A DNA stretch of 6,906 bases from NORP309 sp045107085 (GCA_045107085.1 JBGCFT010000065.1:1-6906); one strand, 5' to 3'. Counted from the stretch's first letter, positions 1-5,152 are shown. The notes: generated by a model not told the origin, from the letters alone. Made by a program: numbers and translations.

Positions 1-480
1 CCATCCTTGTAGATTATGAACTGGGCTCACTGTATAACTTAATGTGCCTTGAGCATGTCCACCAACAACATTAGTCGCTTTAATGGCCGATTGCATATTT
101 CGTACATCATTCATAGCATCAAAGATTCTAAATACTTCAACACCATTGGCATAAGCTCTTTCTACAAATTTTTCTACCAAATCATCTGCATAGTGTCTAT
201 AACCTAAAATATTCTGTCCGCGAAACAACATTTGTTGTTTTGTCTTTGGCATGACTTTTTTTAATTGACGTATGCGTTCCCATGGGTCCTCACCTAAGTA
301 ACGAATACAAGAATCAAAAATTGCTCCTCCCCAAGATTCAATCGACCAAAAACCAATTTCATCTAATACTGGAGCTATCGGTAACATGTCCTCAATGCGC
401 ATTCTTGTAGCTAATAATGACTGGTGTGCATCTCTTAAAACGAGTTCAGTAATACCTAAGGGGTGTTTATTTTTTGTCAT
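1..480 (-). CDS. oadA: Oxaloacetate decarboxylase alpha subunit, N-terminal 160 residues (runs off left edge)
   Basis: Carboxyltransferase subunit of the Na+-pumping oxaloacetate decarboxylase, a biotin enzyme. In the family it transfers the carboxyl group of oxaloacetate to biotin and leaves pyruvate. The frame is open from the ATG at 480 to base 1, giving 160 residues of a protein usually near 600. Visible family motifs are LRDAHQSLLATRMR (about 15-28; the Asp is the expected metal ligand), ESWGGAIFDSCIRYLGEDPW (about 78-97), the LFRGQNILGY segment, FRIFDAMND and GTLSYTVSPVH near the edge. The start is set by an AGGA Shine-Dalgarno 8 nt upstream, whose AGG overlaps the TAG stop of oadG, so translation is probably coupled. 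The biotinyl domain lies outside the window. Pyruvate carboxylase subunit B (PycB) has the same domain, but the adjacent oadG favours OadA. Confidence 0.93.
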   Translation of the reverse strand, partial: MTKNKHPLGITELVLRDAHQSLLATRMRIEDMLPIAPVLDEIGFWSIESWGGAIFDSCIRYLGEDPWERIRQLKKVMPKTKQQMLFRGQNILGYRHYADDLVEKFVERAYANGVEVFRIFDAMNDVRNMQSAIKATNVVGGHAQGTLSYTVSPVHNLQGW

Positions 481-490
481 GTTTGGAATC

Positions 491-745
491 CTATTTTTGG
501 TGATGTTTTTTTCTATACTGGCTTACCGCAGCTGAAATGGCTGCTATGACTGCAGTATTTTCTTGCTGAGTTGAGGGTTTATTTGATTTGAGTTGTGAAT
601 CTGGAAATCTTTTAGCTAAAGGGGTTATAAAAAAATGTATAACAACAATTAATAAACTTAAGAACGCAAATACAAAACCCATACCTACAAACAATAATGT
701 TGCCGCTTGTGAAAATAAATGATTAGAAATTTCGATCTCAGTCAT
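491..745 (-). CDS. oadG: Oxaloacetate decarboxylase gamma subunit (small membrane anchor)
   Basis: Small membrane subunit of the sodium-pumping oxaloacetate decarboxylase. In the family it anchors the alpha subunit to the membrane subunit beta and binds zinc near its C-terminus. The 84-residue product has the expected form: a short polar N-terminus, one membrane helix at about residues 16-40 (hydrophobic, Phe/Leu/Val-rich, then TPLAKRFP), a polar linker, and a conserved-looking end AVIAAISAAVSQYRKKHHQK. The final His pair could supply the metal ligands known in this subunit. It precedes oadA by 10 bp in the usual G-A order, and oadB would be expected beyond the left edge. I see no clear Shine-Dalgarno before the ATG at 745, only an A-rich stretch. 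The family is poorly conserved in sequence, so the call rests on topology, size, the C-terminal motif and the neighbour. Confidence 0.88.
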   Translation of the reverse strand: MTEIEISNHLFSQAATLLFVGMGFVFAFLSLLIVVIHFFITPLAKRFPDSQLKSNKPSTQQENTAVIAAISAAVSQYRKKHHQK

Positions 746-773
746 GTTTTTTTATACTTGTATTGATACTAAG

Positions 774-803
774 ATTATATTCATATCTTTTAACTAACAG
801 CAA
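774..803 (-). promoter_or_regulatory. Candidate promoter of oadG-oadA
   Basis: Read on the minus strand, TTGCTG (798-803) and a perfect TATAAT (774-779) are separated by 18 bp and lie about 29 bp upstream of the oadG ATG. The -10 matches consensus fully, while the -35 matches only at TTG. No operator was recognised beside it. Confidence 0.5.
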
Positions 804-981
804 CTAATTAATGAAATAAAAAAACTATTAACTCAAACACAACCATTAACAATGTAAATATTTACTCAAGACCCCTCTAGGTCTGCTCTCTTATCATCAC
901 ATTGTCTTTATTTGTCCTCAGACTGACAAAAAATATACATAAAACACTCATAATGTTAATGAAATGTTAAACACTGCAATA

Positions 982-1011
982 TTTACACTGTATATTAGAT
1001 AACGCTAAAAT
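982..1011 (+). promoter_or_regulatory. Candidate promoter upstream of the 1051-1177 small RNA
   Basis: TTTACA (982-987) and TAAAAT (1006-1011) are each one base off consensus and are 18 bp apart, giving a start near 1018. A second option is TTGCAA (1017-1022) with a 17-bp spacer, a TGT extended -10 and a weak TGATAT (1040-1045). This would start transcription near 1051, exactly at the base of the first RNA hairpin. The sequence alone does not decide between them. Confidence 0.4.
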
Positions 1012-1050
1012 AAGTCTTGCAATTTATATTAATTAATGTTGATATACGAC

Positions 1051-1177
1051 CATGCACAACGATTTCATTGTTATGCATGACTTATTCTCCTCTTTTTGAA
1101 TGAGTCAAAGAATTGGTTTTCCCCAATCAATTTTTATGTTATTTTACCCAGTAGCTGATGTTACTGGGTTTTTTTTT
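1051..1177 (+). ncRNA. Candidate trans-acting small RNA with a C-rich loop and intrinsic terminator
   Basis: No coding frame of note covers this stretch, but it folds into a chain of hairpins in the + orientation. Hairpin 1 (1051-1079) pairs CATGCA with TGCATG, then AACGA with TTGTT across one mismatch, around a TTTCA loop. Hairpin 2 (1078-1107) has ten pairs, TGACTTATTC with GAATGAGTCA (one G-U), presenting the loop TCCTCTTTTT. A short 5-bp hairpin follows at 1112-1127, then a U-rich linker and the terminator at 1146-1177. A UCCUC loop is the kind of seed that pairs with ribosome-binding sites, and a U-rich linker plus U-tail is typical of Hfq-dependent RNAs. No known RNA family was recognised. 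It could instead be the terminator of an unseen transcript, but the gene upstream (oadG) points away. Confidence 0.55.
1146..1177 (+). terminator. Rho-independent terminator
   Basis: A perfect 8-bp stem, ACCCAGTA with TACTGGGT, surrounds an 8-nt loop and is followed by a run of T to 1177. The T-run lies on the + side only, so it terminates + strand transcription. No + strand protein gene lies upstream, which is why a small RNA is inferred. Confidence 0.85.
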
Positions 1178-1282
1178 GGTTTTTCACAACCCATTATTAA
1201 TCTTTTAAAATGCAGACAAAAATACACCCTTAAAAATTATTTGCAGATTATTAAATAAATTAATAATATCCTTATTGGTAAT

Positions 1283-1291
1283 TGTTATAAT
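1283..1291 (+). promoter_or_regulatory. Extended -10 promoter abutting the lpxL start codon
   Basis: TGTTATAAT is a perfect extended -10 element (TGn followed by TATAAT at 1286-1291). No good -35 is present, which extended -10 promoters tolerate. The expected transcription start, about seven bases on, falls on or beside the A of the lpxL ATG at 1298, implying a leaderless or nearly leaderless message. Confidence 0.5.
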
Positions 1292-1297
1292 TCAACA

Positions 1298-2206
1298 ATG
1301 TTGCACAAACCCTCATTTTTTAAATATCCCTTTAGTTGGTTAACTTATTGTTTAATTTGGCTACTTTCTCAACTTCCCTATACTATTTTAGTTTTTATTG
1401 GCAAGGTCTTTGGAAAAATAATACAGTTTCTTATGGCATCAAGAAAAAAAGTCGTGCGCATTAATTTAAATTTATGCTTTCCGAAGTTAAAACCAACAAA
1501 TTTGAAATCTCTTATCAATAAAAACTTTTCTGAATTAGGAATCATGTTTACACAAACACTCAAGACTTTTCTTGGGTCTACAACTAGAATTGAATCTACT
1601 GCTATTATAAATGGGCAAGAACACATTGATGCCTGTTTATCGAATAATCAAGGCGTTCTGCTTGTCGCAGGACATTTCACTGCCTTGGATATGGGCGGTA
1701 AAATTCTCTGTAAAAAATATCCTATAGCAGGAATGTACCGTCCACACAAACATCCTCTGGTTGAATATATTGTAACAAAATCTCGCTTAAAATATGCAAC
1801 TCATATGTTTAAAAGAGATGAATTACGCCCTATTTTAAAACACCTTAAAAGTGGAGGAATTTTGTGGTATGCTCCAGACCAAGACTATCGACGTGGGCAG
1901 TCAGTATTTGTGCCTTTTTTTGGAAAAAAAGCCTCAACCATTACGGCAACTCATCAACTGGCTCGCTTATCAAAATGTAAAGTGTTATTTTTTCATGTTC
2001 AAAGAAATAACTCACAGCCGTTCTATACTCTCACTATTTCACCACCTTTAGATAATTTTCCAAGCAAAGATCCAATCCATGACACAAAGCGTGTCAATCA
2101 GGGCATTGAACAAATGGTCAAGATAAATCCTGCAGAATATTTATGGATGCATAAACGCTTTAAAACCAATCCAGAAGGTGAAAAAAATCCTTATGATCAA
2201 AAGTAA
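1298..2206 (+). CDS. lpxL: Lipid A biosynthesis lauroyl/late acyltransferase (LpxL/HtrB family)
   Basis: Inner-membrane enzyme that in the family moves an acyl chain from acyl-ACP to a Kdo-lipid A precursor late in lipid A synthesis. At 302 residues it is close to E. coli LpxL (about 306). A hydrophobic N-terminal segment (about 12-46) is followed by the NLxLCFP motif (57-62), the catalytic HX4D motif in GHFTALD (His126, Asp131), YRPHKHP (148-153), WYAPDQDYRRGQSVFVPFFG (190-209) and the C-terminal YLWMHKRFKTNPEG. The ATG at 1298 aligns with the family N-terminus, and a TAA at 1256 closes the frame upstream. No Shine-Dalgarno is visible. It ends 8 bp from the convergent ttcA. LpxM or LpxP paralogues share these motifs, so acyl specificity is not settled. 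Confidence 0.93.
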   Translation: MLHKPSFFKYPFSWLTYCLIWLLSQLPYTILVFIGKVFGKIIQFLMASRKKVVRINLNLCFPKLKPTNLKSLINKNFSELGIMFTQTLKTFLGSTTRIESTAIINGQEHIDACLSNNQGVLLVAGHFTALDMGGKILCKKYPIAGMYRPHKHPLVEYIVTKSRLKYATHMFKRDELRPILKHLKSGGILWYAPDQDYRRGQSVFVPFFGKKASTITATHQLARLSKCKVLFFHVQRNNSQPFYTLTISPPLDNFPSKDPIHDTKRVNQGIEQMVKINPAEYLWMHKRFKTNPEGEKNPYDQK

Positions 2207-2214
2207 TTTGTTGG

Positions 2215-2997
2215 CTATTTAAAGTCAAATAAATGCGTATCTGCTAAATGCGAAGGCACAACATTGTTCATGGAGCGGGCTATATTTTCAATTCTTCCAG
2301 GATTAATTTTTTCCCAATCTTGCAACATCATTTTTAAGGCTTGACGTTGTAAATTATCTTGAGATCCGCAAAGATTACATGGAATGATAGGATAATTGGC
2401 CTGTTTTGCATAAGTTTCTATGTCCTTTTCAGCGCAGTAAGATAACGGGCGTATCACTGTATTTTTGCCATCATCTGAAAATAGTTTTGGAGGCATTGAT
2501 TTTAATTTCGAACCAAAAAACATATTTAAGAACAAAGTTTCAACTCTGTCATCACGGTGGTGGCCTAAAGCAATTTTATTGCATCCATATTCTTGAGCGA
2601 ACCCATACAAAATTCCTCTTCGCAACCGCGAACATAGTCCACAAGTTGTCTTTCCTTCTGGAATAATTGATTTAACAATACTGTATGTATCTTGTTGAAT
2701 AATGTGATAGTTAACGCCTAATTCATCTAAATAAGAAGGCAAAATATGTTCAGGAAAACCTGGCTGCTTTTGATCTAAATTAACTGCCAGAAGTTCAAAT
2801 TTAATAGGCGCTTTCTTTTGTAACAAGAGCAGCATATCCAGCATCGTATAGGAATCTTTACCTCCTGATAAACACACCATAATCTTATCGCCAGATTCAA
2901 TCATGTTGAAATCCGCAATTGCTTTACCAGTTAAACGTTTTAATTTTTGCTGGATTTTTGTGGGCTTAGTATCCACTTGTTGATTTATTGCTTGCAT
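2215..2997 (-). CDS. ttcA: tRNA 2-thiocytidine(32) synthetase TtcA
   Basis: Cytoplasmic ATP-dependent enzyme that in the family thiolates C32 of certain tRNAs, using an iron-sulfur cluster. The 260-residue product shows the PP-loop SGGKDS (44-49), Cys119 and Cys122 in TTCGLCSRLRRG, the HHRDDRVETLFLN segment (about 146-158), Cys207 and Cys210 in PCNLCGSQ, and the terminal NVVPSHLADTHLFDFK typical of TtcA. E. coli TtcA is somewhat longer, mainly at the ends. The ATG at 2997 is forced, because an in-frame TAG lies two codons upstream. No Shine-Dalgarno is present. A minus-strand TACAAT (3005-3010), with TTTACT 16 bp further up, would put the transcription start one or two bases before the ATG. 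It is convergent with lpxL and divergent from the YdcH-like gene. Confidence 0.95.
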   Translation of the reverse strand: MQAINQQVDTKPTKIQQKLKRLTGKAIADFNMIESGDKIMVCLSGGKDSYTMLDMLLLLQKKAPIKFELLAVNLDQKQPGFPEHILPSYLDELGVNYHIIQQDTYSIVKSIIPEGKTTCGLCSRLRRGILYGFAQEYGCNKIALGHHRDDRVETLFLNMFFGSKLKSMPPKLFSDDGKNTVIRPLSYCAEKDIETYAKQANYPIIPCNLCGSQDNLQRQALKMMLQDWEKINPGRIENIARSMNNVVPSHLADTHLFDFK

Positions 2998-3040
2998 GTG
3001 CTATATTGTATATTTCATGGGTTGGAAGTAAATAAAACAA

Positions 3041-3247
3041 GTGCAAGAGTTTGAAATTAATAGCTTAGAATTACAATTACTTGAATTAAAAAGTGAACAC
3101 CGTGATTTGGATGCCATAATTCATGAGATGATTGATTCTCATCACCCGGATCAATTACGCGTTAAAAGATTAAAAAAACGTAAACTAAGACTCAAAGATA
3201 GCATAATAAGATTAGAAAGTTTATTAATTCCTGACTTGGATGCTTAA
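3041..3247 (+). CDS. YdcH/DUF465 family small protein
   Basis: Small soluble protein of 68 residues with the DUF465/YdcH signature. An early helix ends in EHRDLDAIIHEMI (about 19-31), a short break (DSHHPDQL) follows, and then a charged helix VKRLKKRKLRLKDSIIRLES (about 41-60). Family members form helical hairpins or coiled coils, and their role is not established. The start is GTG at 3041; an in-frame TAA at 3029 excludes an earlier start and no ATG occurs inside the frame. A GGAAG lies 12 nt upstream, a long spacing, so initiation may be weak. A + strand TTGATT (2980-2985) and TATATT (3002-3007), 16 bp apart, form a candidate promoter that overlaps the divergent ttcA promoter. Confidence 0.8.
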   Translation: MQEFEINSLELQLLELKSEHRDLDAIIHEMIDSHHPDQLRVKRLKKRKLRLKDSIIRLESLLIPDLDA

Positions 3248-3500
3248 AACTTATACCACTGGTTGATTGACCGTATACTTGCCAAGTTGACTGATTAATC
3301 TTTCATAACAAGTCAGTTTTAAATAAATGACTTGCAGACATTTGCTCTTTTGGGTTTTTGAAAAATTTTTACAGACGGCATCTTAATTGTGGAAAACACA
3401 GTCTAATTTTCCGTTATTAGCAAATTTATCAATAATGAGCAGATTATTTTTAAACTTTTTGGCTTAATCCACGAATCTTGTATAGGGCTCTATTGTATAA
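3248..3500. other. Gene-free gap between the YdcH-like gene and bfd
   Basis: About 250 bp without a convincing reading frame. The only clear structure is a perfect 7-bp inverted repeat, CAAGTCA (3309-3315) and TGACTTG (3328-3334), around a 12-nt A/T-rich loop. It lacks a T-run and so is not a standard terminator. Shorter A/T inverted repeats near 3405-3450 are within what this base composition yields by chance. I see no terminator for bfd. Confidence 0.5.
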
Positions 3501-3707
3501 TCACCCAAAAGAAGGTTGATACATTGGAATATTAAATGGTTTCGATTGAATAGTTGTATCCAGTATCGATTGAGCACTTGTCACGCAAGAGCCACAATTT
3601 GAGCCAACATTAAGTTTTTGGTTTAAATCTTTAATAGTTTGCGCTCCATCTTTGATAGCGCGTTTTATTTGTTTGTCTGTGACGGCGTTGCAAATACAAA
3701 TATACAT
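3501..3707 (-). CDS. bfd: Bacterioferritin-associated ferredoxin Bfd
   Basis: Small [2Fe-2S] ferredoxin which in the family docks on bacterioferritin at its haem and passes in electrons so that stored ferric iron is reduced and released. The 68-residue product begins MYICICNAVTDKQIKRAI and carries the four cluster cysteines in Bfd spacing, Cys4 and Cys6 (CxC) and Cys38 and Cys41 (CGSC), close to E. coli Bfd in length and pattern. The C-terminal tail (about 55-68) is not recognisable. It is divergent from the two bacterioferritin genes across a 76-bp intergenic region with overlapping Fur boxes. Its near-consensus promoter sits over those boxes, so low-iron induction by Fur derepression is the likely control. 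Confidence 0.93.
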   Translation of the reverse strand: MYICICNAVTDKQIKRAIKDGAQTIKDLNQKLNVGSNCGSCVTSAQSILDTTIQSKPFNIPMYQPSFG

Positions 3708-3719
3708 TTATTATTTAAT

Positions 3720-3744
3720 GATAATGAGAATGATTATCATTATA
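3720..3744. promoter_or_regulatory. Double overlapping Fur box in the bfd/bfr divergent region
   Basis: GATAATGAGAATGATTATC (3720-3738) matches 17 of 19 positions of the classical Fur box GATAATGATAATCATTATC. A second copy, shifted by six bases (3726-3744), matches 16 of 19. Six-base staggered arrays of this kind are typical of strong Fur operators. The array covers the bfd -10 and start region and may also affect the bacterioferritin genes on the other side. Confidence 0.9.
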
Positions 3745-3766
3745 TTAAAAACATAAGAACTGTCAA
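3739..3766 (-). promoter_or_regulatory. Consensus promoter of bfd under Fur control
   Basis: On the minus strand a perfect TTGACA (3761-3766) and a perfect TATAAT (3739-3744) are separated by 16 bp. The -10 overlaps the edge of the double Fur box and the predicted start (near 3732) lies inside it, so bound Fur would block RNA polymerase. The ATG of bfd lies about 25 nt downstream of that start. Confidence 0.75.
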
Positions 3767-3783
3767 TACAAAAAGAGATAAAA

Positions 3784-4248
3784 ATGAAAATTGATAATAA
3801 TAATAATCAACTGCATAATAAATTACTTAAATTATCATTAACAATGATTAACCAATATTTTCTACATGCTCGAATGCTAGAAGATTGGGGGTTCAATGAA
3901 CTGGGAAACAAAAACTATAAGTTTTCGATTCAAGCAATGAAAGAGTCAGATAAAATTATCAAACGTATTTTGTTTCTTGAAGGACTACCAAATCTGCAAG
4001 CCTTGGGAAAACTTAATATTGGAGAGGATGTAGCAGAAATTTTATCCAGCAACCTAAATATGGAGCTTGAATTTCATGCCATGATTCAACATGTCATTTC
4101 TGAAGTAGAACTCAATCAAGATTATATCAGTCGCGATCTTTTAAATGAATGTCTTGAGGATTGTGAAGAAAGAATTGATTATTTTGAAACCCAAATCCAT
4201 ATTTCTCAAAAAATTGGTACCAAAAACTACCACCAATCTATTATTTAG
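3784..4248 (+). CDS. bfr: Bacterioferritin subunit, haem-type, ferroxidase centre lost (Bfr beta-like)
   Basis: Ferritin-fold subunit of 154 residues that aligns without gaps to E. coli Bfr through helices A-D. The haem ligand Met52 is kept, as are Tyr25 and Glu94. Five of the six direct di-iron ligands are gone: position 18 is Ser instead of Glu, 51 Ala instead of Glu, 54 Glu instead of His, 127 Cys instead of Glu and 130 Arg instead of His. The stretch FLEGLPNLQALGKLNIGEDV (64-83) is otherwise almost identical to E. coli Bfr. I infer a haem-binding structural partner that cannot oxidise iron alone and coassembles with the next gene's product. An AGAG Shine-Dalgarno lies 6 nt before the ATG. 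The stop TAG forms part of the Shine-Dalgarno of the next gene, 10 bp on. The Fur box lies 40 bp upstream. Confidence 0.9.
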   Translation: MKIDNNNNQLHNKLLKLSLTMINQYFLHARMLEDWGFNELGNKNYKFSIQAMKESDKIIKRILFLEGLPNLQALGKLNIGEDVAEILSSNLNMELEFHAMIQHVISEVELNQDYISRDLLNECLEDCEERIDYFETQIHISQKIGTKNYHQSII

Positions 4249-4258
4249 GAAAAATACC

Positions 4259-4726
4259 ATGAAAGGCAATACAAAAGTAATCAACCAACTGCAATATTTA
4301 TTAAAAGGTGAACTGGCAGCAAGAGATCAGTATTTTATTCACTCTCGTATGTATGAGGACTGGGGCTTAACTAAACTGTATGAACGAATCAATCATGAAA
4401 TGGAAGAAGAAACAGATCATGCTGATCAAATTATTAAAAGATTACTGTTCTTAGAAGCAGCACCAGATATTACCAAACGTGGTGAACTAAATGTAGGCAA
4501 TGATCTGCTCTCATGTTTGCAAAGTGACCTGGATCTTGAATATAAAGCTGCTAAAGATTTAAAAGACACCATTAAAATATGTGAGGCTGAAGGCGACTTC
4601 ATTACTAGAAAAATGTTGACACTTCAATTAGAAGATACAGAAGAAGACCATATGTATTGGCTAGAAAAACAAATGTTGCTGATAAAAAAGATGGGCCAAG
4701 AAAACTATCTTCAATCACAAATATAA
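4259..4726 (+). CDS. bfr: Bacterioferritin subunit, ferroxidase-competent, haem ligand absent (Bfr alpha / Pseudomonas BfrA-FtnA type)
   Basis: Ferritin-fold subunit of 155 residues with a complete di-iron site: Glu18, Glu51, His54, Glu94, and an ExxH at Glu128-His131. One residue is inserted before the ExxH, as in the LEDTEEDH form I know from Pseudomonas BfrA/FtnA. Tyr25 is present. The position equivalent to haem-ligating Met52 is Thr, so this subunit should not bind the intersubunit haem alone. The N-terminal text MKGNTKVINQL and the C-terminal KMGQENYLQSQI are typical of the family. The start at 4259 is fixed by AGGA 8 nt upstream and by alignment; an open frame back to 4145 overlaps the previous gene and is not used. 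It is likely cotranscribed and coassembled with the preceding haem-type subunit, with Bfd as reductant. Confidence 0.92.
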   Translation: MKGNTKVINQLQYLLKGELAARDQYFIHSRMYEDWGLTKLYERINHEMEEETDHADQIIKRLLFLEAAPDITKRGELNVGNDLLSCLQSDLDLEYKAAKDLKDTIKICEAEGDFITRKMLTLQLEDTEEDHMYWLEKQMLLIKKMGQENYLQSQI

Positions 4727-4736
4727 ATGATTTAAG

Positions 4737-4764
4737 AGTGATGATTAAATGGTTAATCATCACT
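4737..4764. repeat. Perfect 12-bp hairpin just after the bacterioferritin operon
   Basis: AGTGATGATTAA and TTAATCATCACT form a perfect 12-bp stem on a 4-nt loop (ATGG), 10 bp after the second bacterioferritin stop codon. No T-run follows, so it is not a classical intrinsic terminator. It may act as a 3' RNA-stabilising structure or as a protein-binding palindrome. Confidence 0.7.
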
Positions 4765-4779
4765 GAACGACAAATCAAG

Positions 4780-4822
4780 TTAAGGGTGAATGATTCAAAT
4801 ACTTGAAATCAATTTCCCTTAA
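4780..4822. repeat. Second, imperfect 20-bp hairpin downstream of the bacterioferritin operon
   Basis: TTAAGGG (4780-4786) pairs with CCCTTAA (4816-4822), and the interior continues with TGATT to AATCA and AA to TT across small internal loops, leaving a 3-nt loop. It lies 15 bp after the perfect 12-bp hairpin. No T-run follows. Confidence 0.5.
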
Positions 4823-5009
4823 AACTGCAGCGCACAAAAATGCTGACTTCAATAGTTCTGTTTAAAATTGATAAAAACTACTGATATCAGCCCAAATTTT
4901 TAATAACTTGTCTCTTTACGTGGGCTTCAATTCTTATCCAGTCACCCAACACTCAATTCATTATAGTCAGCATGTATTTTTTAATTTCAAAATAAAAATT
5001 AACTATTTG
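4823..5009. other. Gene-free stretch between the hairpins and the Fur-controlled promoter
   Basis: No convincing reading frame. A 10-bp palindrome, CTGATATCAG, lies at 4881-4890, and AGCCCA (4889-4894) can pair with TGGGCT (4921-4926). Neither matches an operator I recognise. Confidence 0.4.
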
Positions 5010-5038
5010 TTGCAAATGATAATGATTATCATTAAGAT
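5010..5038 (+). promoter_or_regulatory. Promoter of the Fur-controlled small RNA
   Basis: TTGCAA (5010-5015) and TAAGAT (5033-5038) are 17 bp apart, each matching 4 of 6 consensus bases. The Fur box fills the spacer. The predicted start near 5045 coincides with the base of the first RNA hairpin. Confidence 0.55.
5018..5036. promoter_or_regulatory. Fur box upstream of the small RNA and the Fur-like gene
   Basis: GATAATGATTATCATTAAG matches 16 of 19 positions of the classical Fur box. Its placement between a -35 and a -10 is the usual arrangement for repression by iron-loaded Fur. Confidence 0.82.
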
Positions 5039-5044
5039 TAAGAC

Positions 5045-5152
5045 TTGGTAAATCCCTCGGTTATCAATTAAGTTAAGCTGTAAAAAAATGCCAAGGTGTC
5101 ATTTCTACTTCACTCCTTATAAGTAATGTCATCTTGGTGTTTTTATTTTTTT
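5045..5152 (+). ncRNA. Candidate Fur-repressed small RNA (possible RyhB/PrrF functional analogue)
   Basis: About 108 nt from a Fur-box promoter to a strong intrinsic terminator, with no reading frame. The RNA would start with a hairpin pairing TTGGTAA (5045-5051) and TTATCAA (5061-5067), one G-U, showing the loop ATCCCTCGG. An A/U-rich single strand with a run of seven A follows (5068-5089). The terminator hairpin then presents CACTCCTTAT in its loop, which contains ACTCCTT, complementary to AAGGAGT ribosome-binding sites. Fur-repressed RNAs of this kind (RyhB, PrrF) reduce synthesis of iron-using proteins in low iron. I see no sequence identity to those families, so the analogy rests on control and architecture. 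The alternative is a leader/attenuator for the gene at 5178. Confidence 0.62.
5090..5152 (+). terminator. Strong rho-independent terminator, possibly bidirectional
   Basis: GCCAAGGTGTCAT (5090-5102) pairs with ATGTCATCTTGGT (5126-5138), with one T-T mismatch and two G-U pairs. After a 3-nt bulge, TACTT pairs with AAGTA around a 10-nt loop. T-rich sequence runs from 5140 to 5152. A seven-A run on the 5' side (5082-5088) gives the reverse direction a T-tract too, so it could work both ways. Confidence 0.88.

Noticed and set aside
869..922. Short inverted repeats AGACC/GGTCT and TTTGTC/GACAAA
   Set aside because: Stems of 5-6 bp without T-runs and no link to a known operator; chance is a fair explanation.
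1378..1626. 82-codon open frame on the minus strand
   Set aside because: It lies wholly inside the well-supported lpxL gene on the other strand, with no ribosome-binding site or recognisable domain.
1851..2051. 66-codon open frame on the plus strand
   Set aside because: Alternative frame within lpxL; the lpxL frame carries all family motifs.
2406..2666. 86-codon open frame on the plus strand
   Set aside because: Antisense to ttcA; the sequence shows no family pattern.
3478..3501. TATAAT preceded by TTGTAT on the plus strand
   Set aside because: The spacing is 12 bp, too short for a sigma70 promoter, and it would only read antisense into bfd.
4145..4258. Upstream extension of the second bacterioferritin gene
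   Set aside because: The extra N-terminus overlaps the first subunit gene. The ATG at 4259 has an AGGA site and matches the family start MKG.
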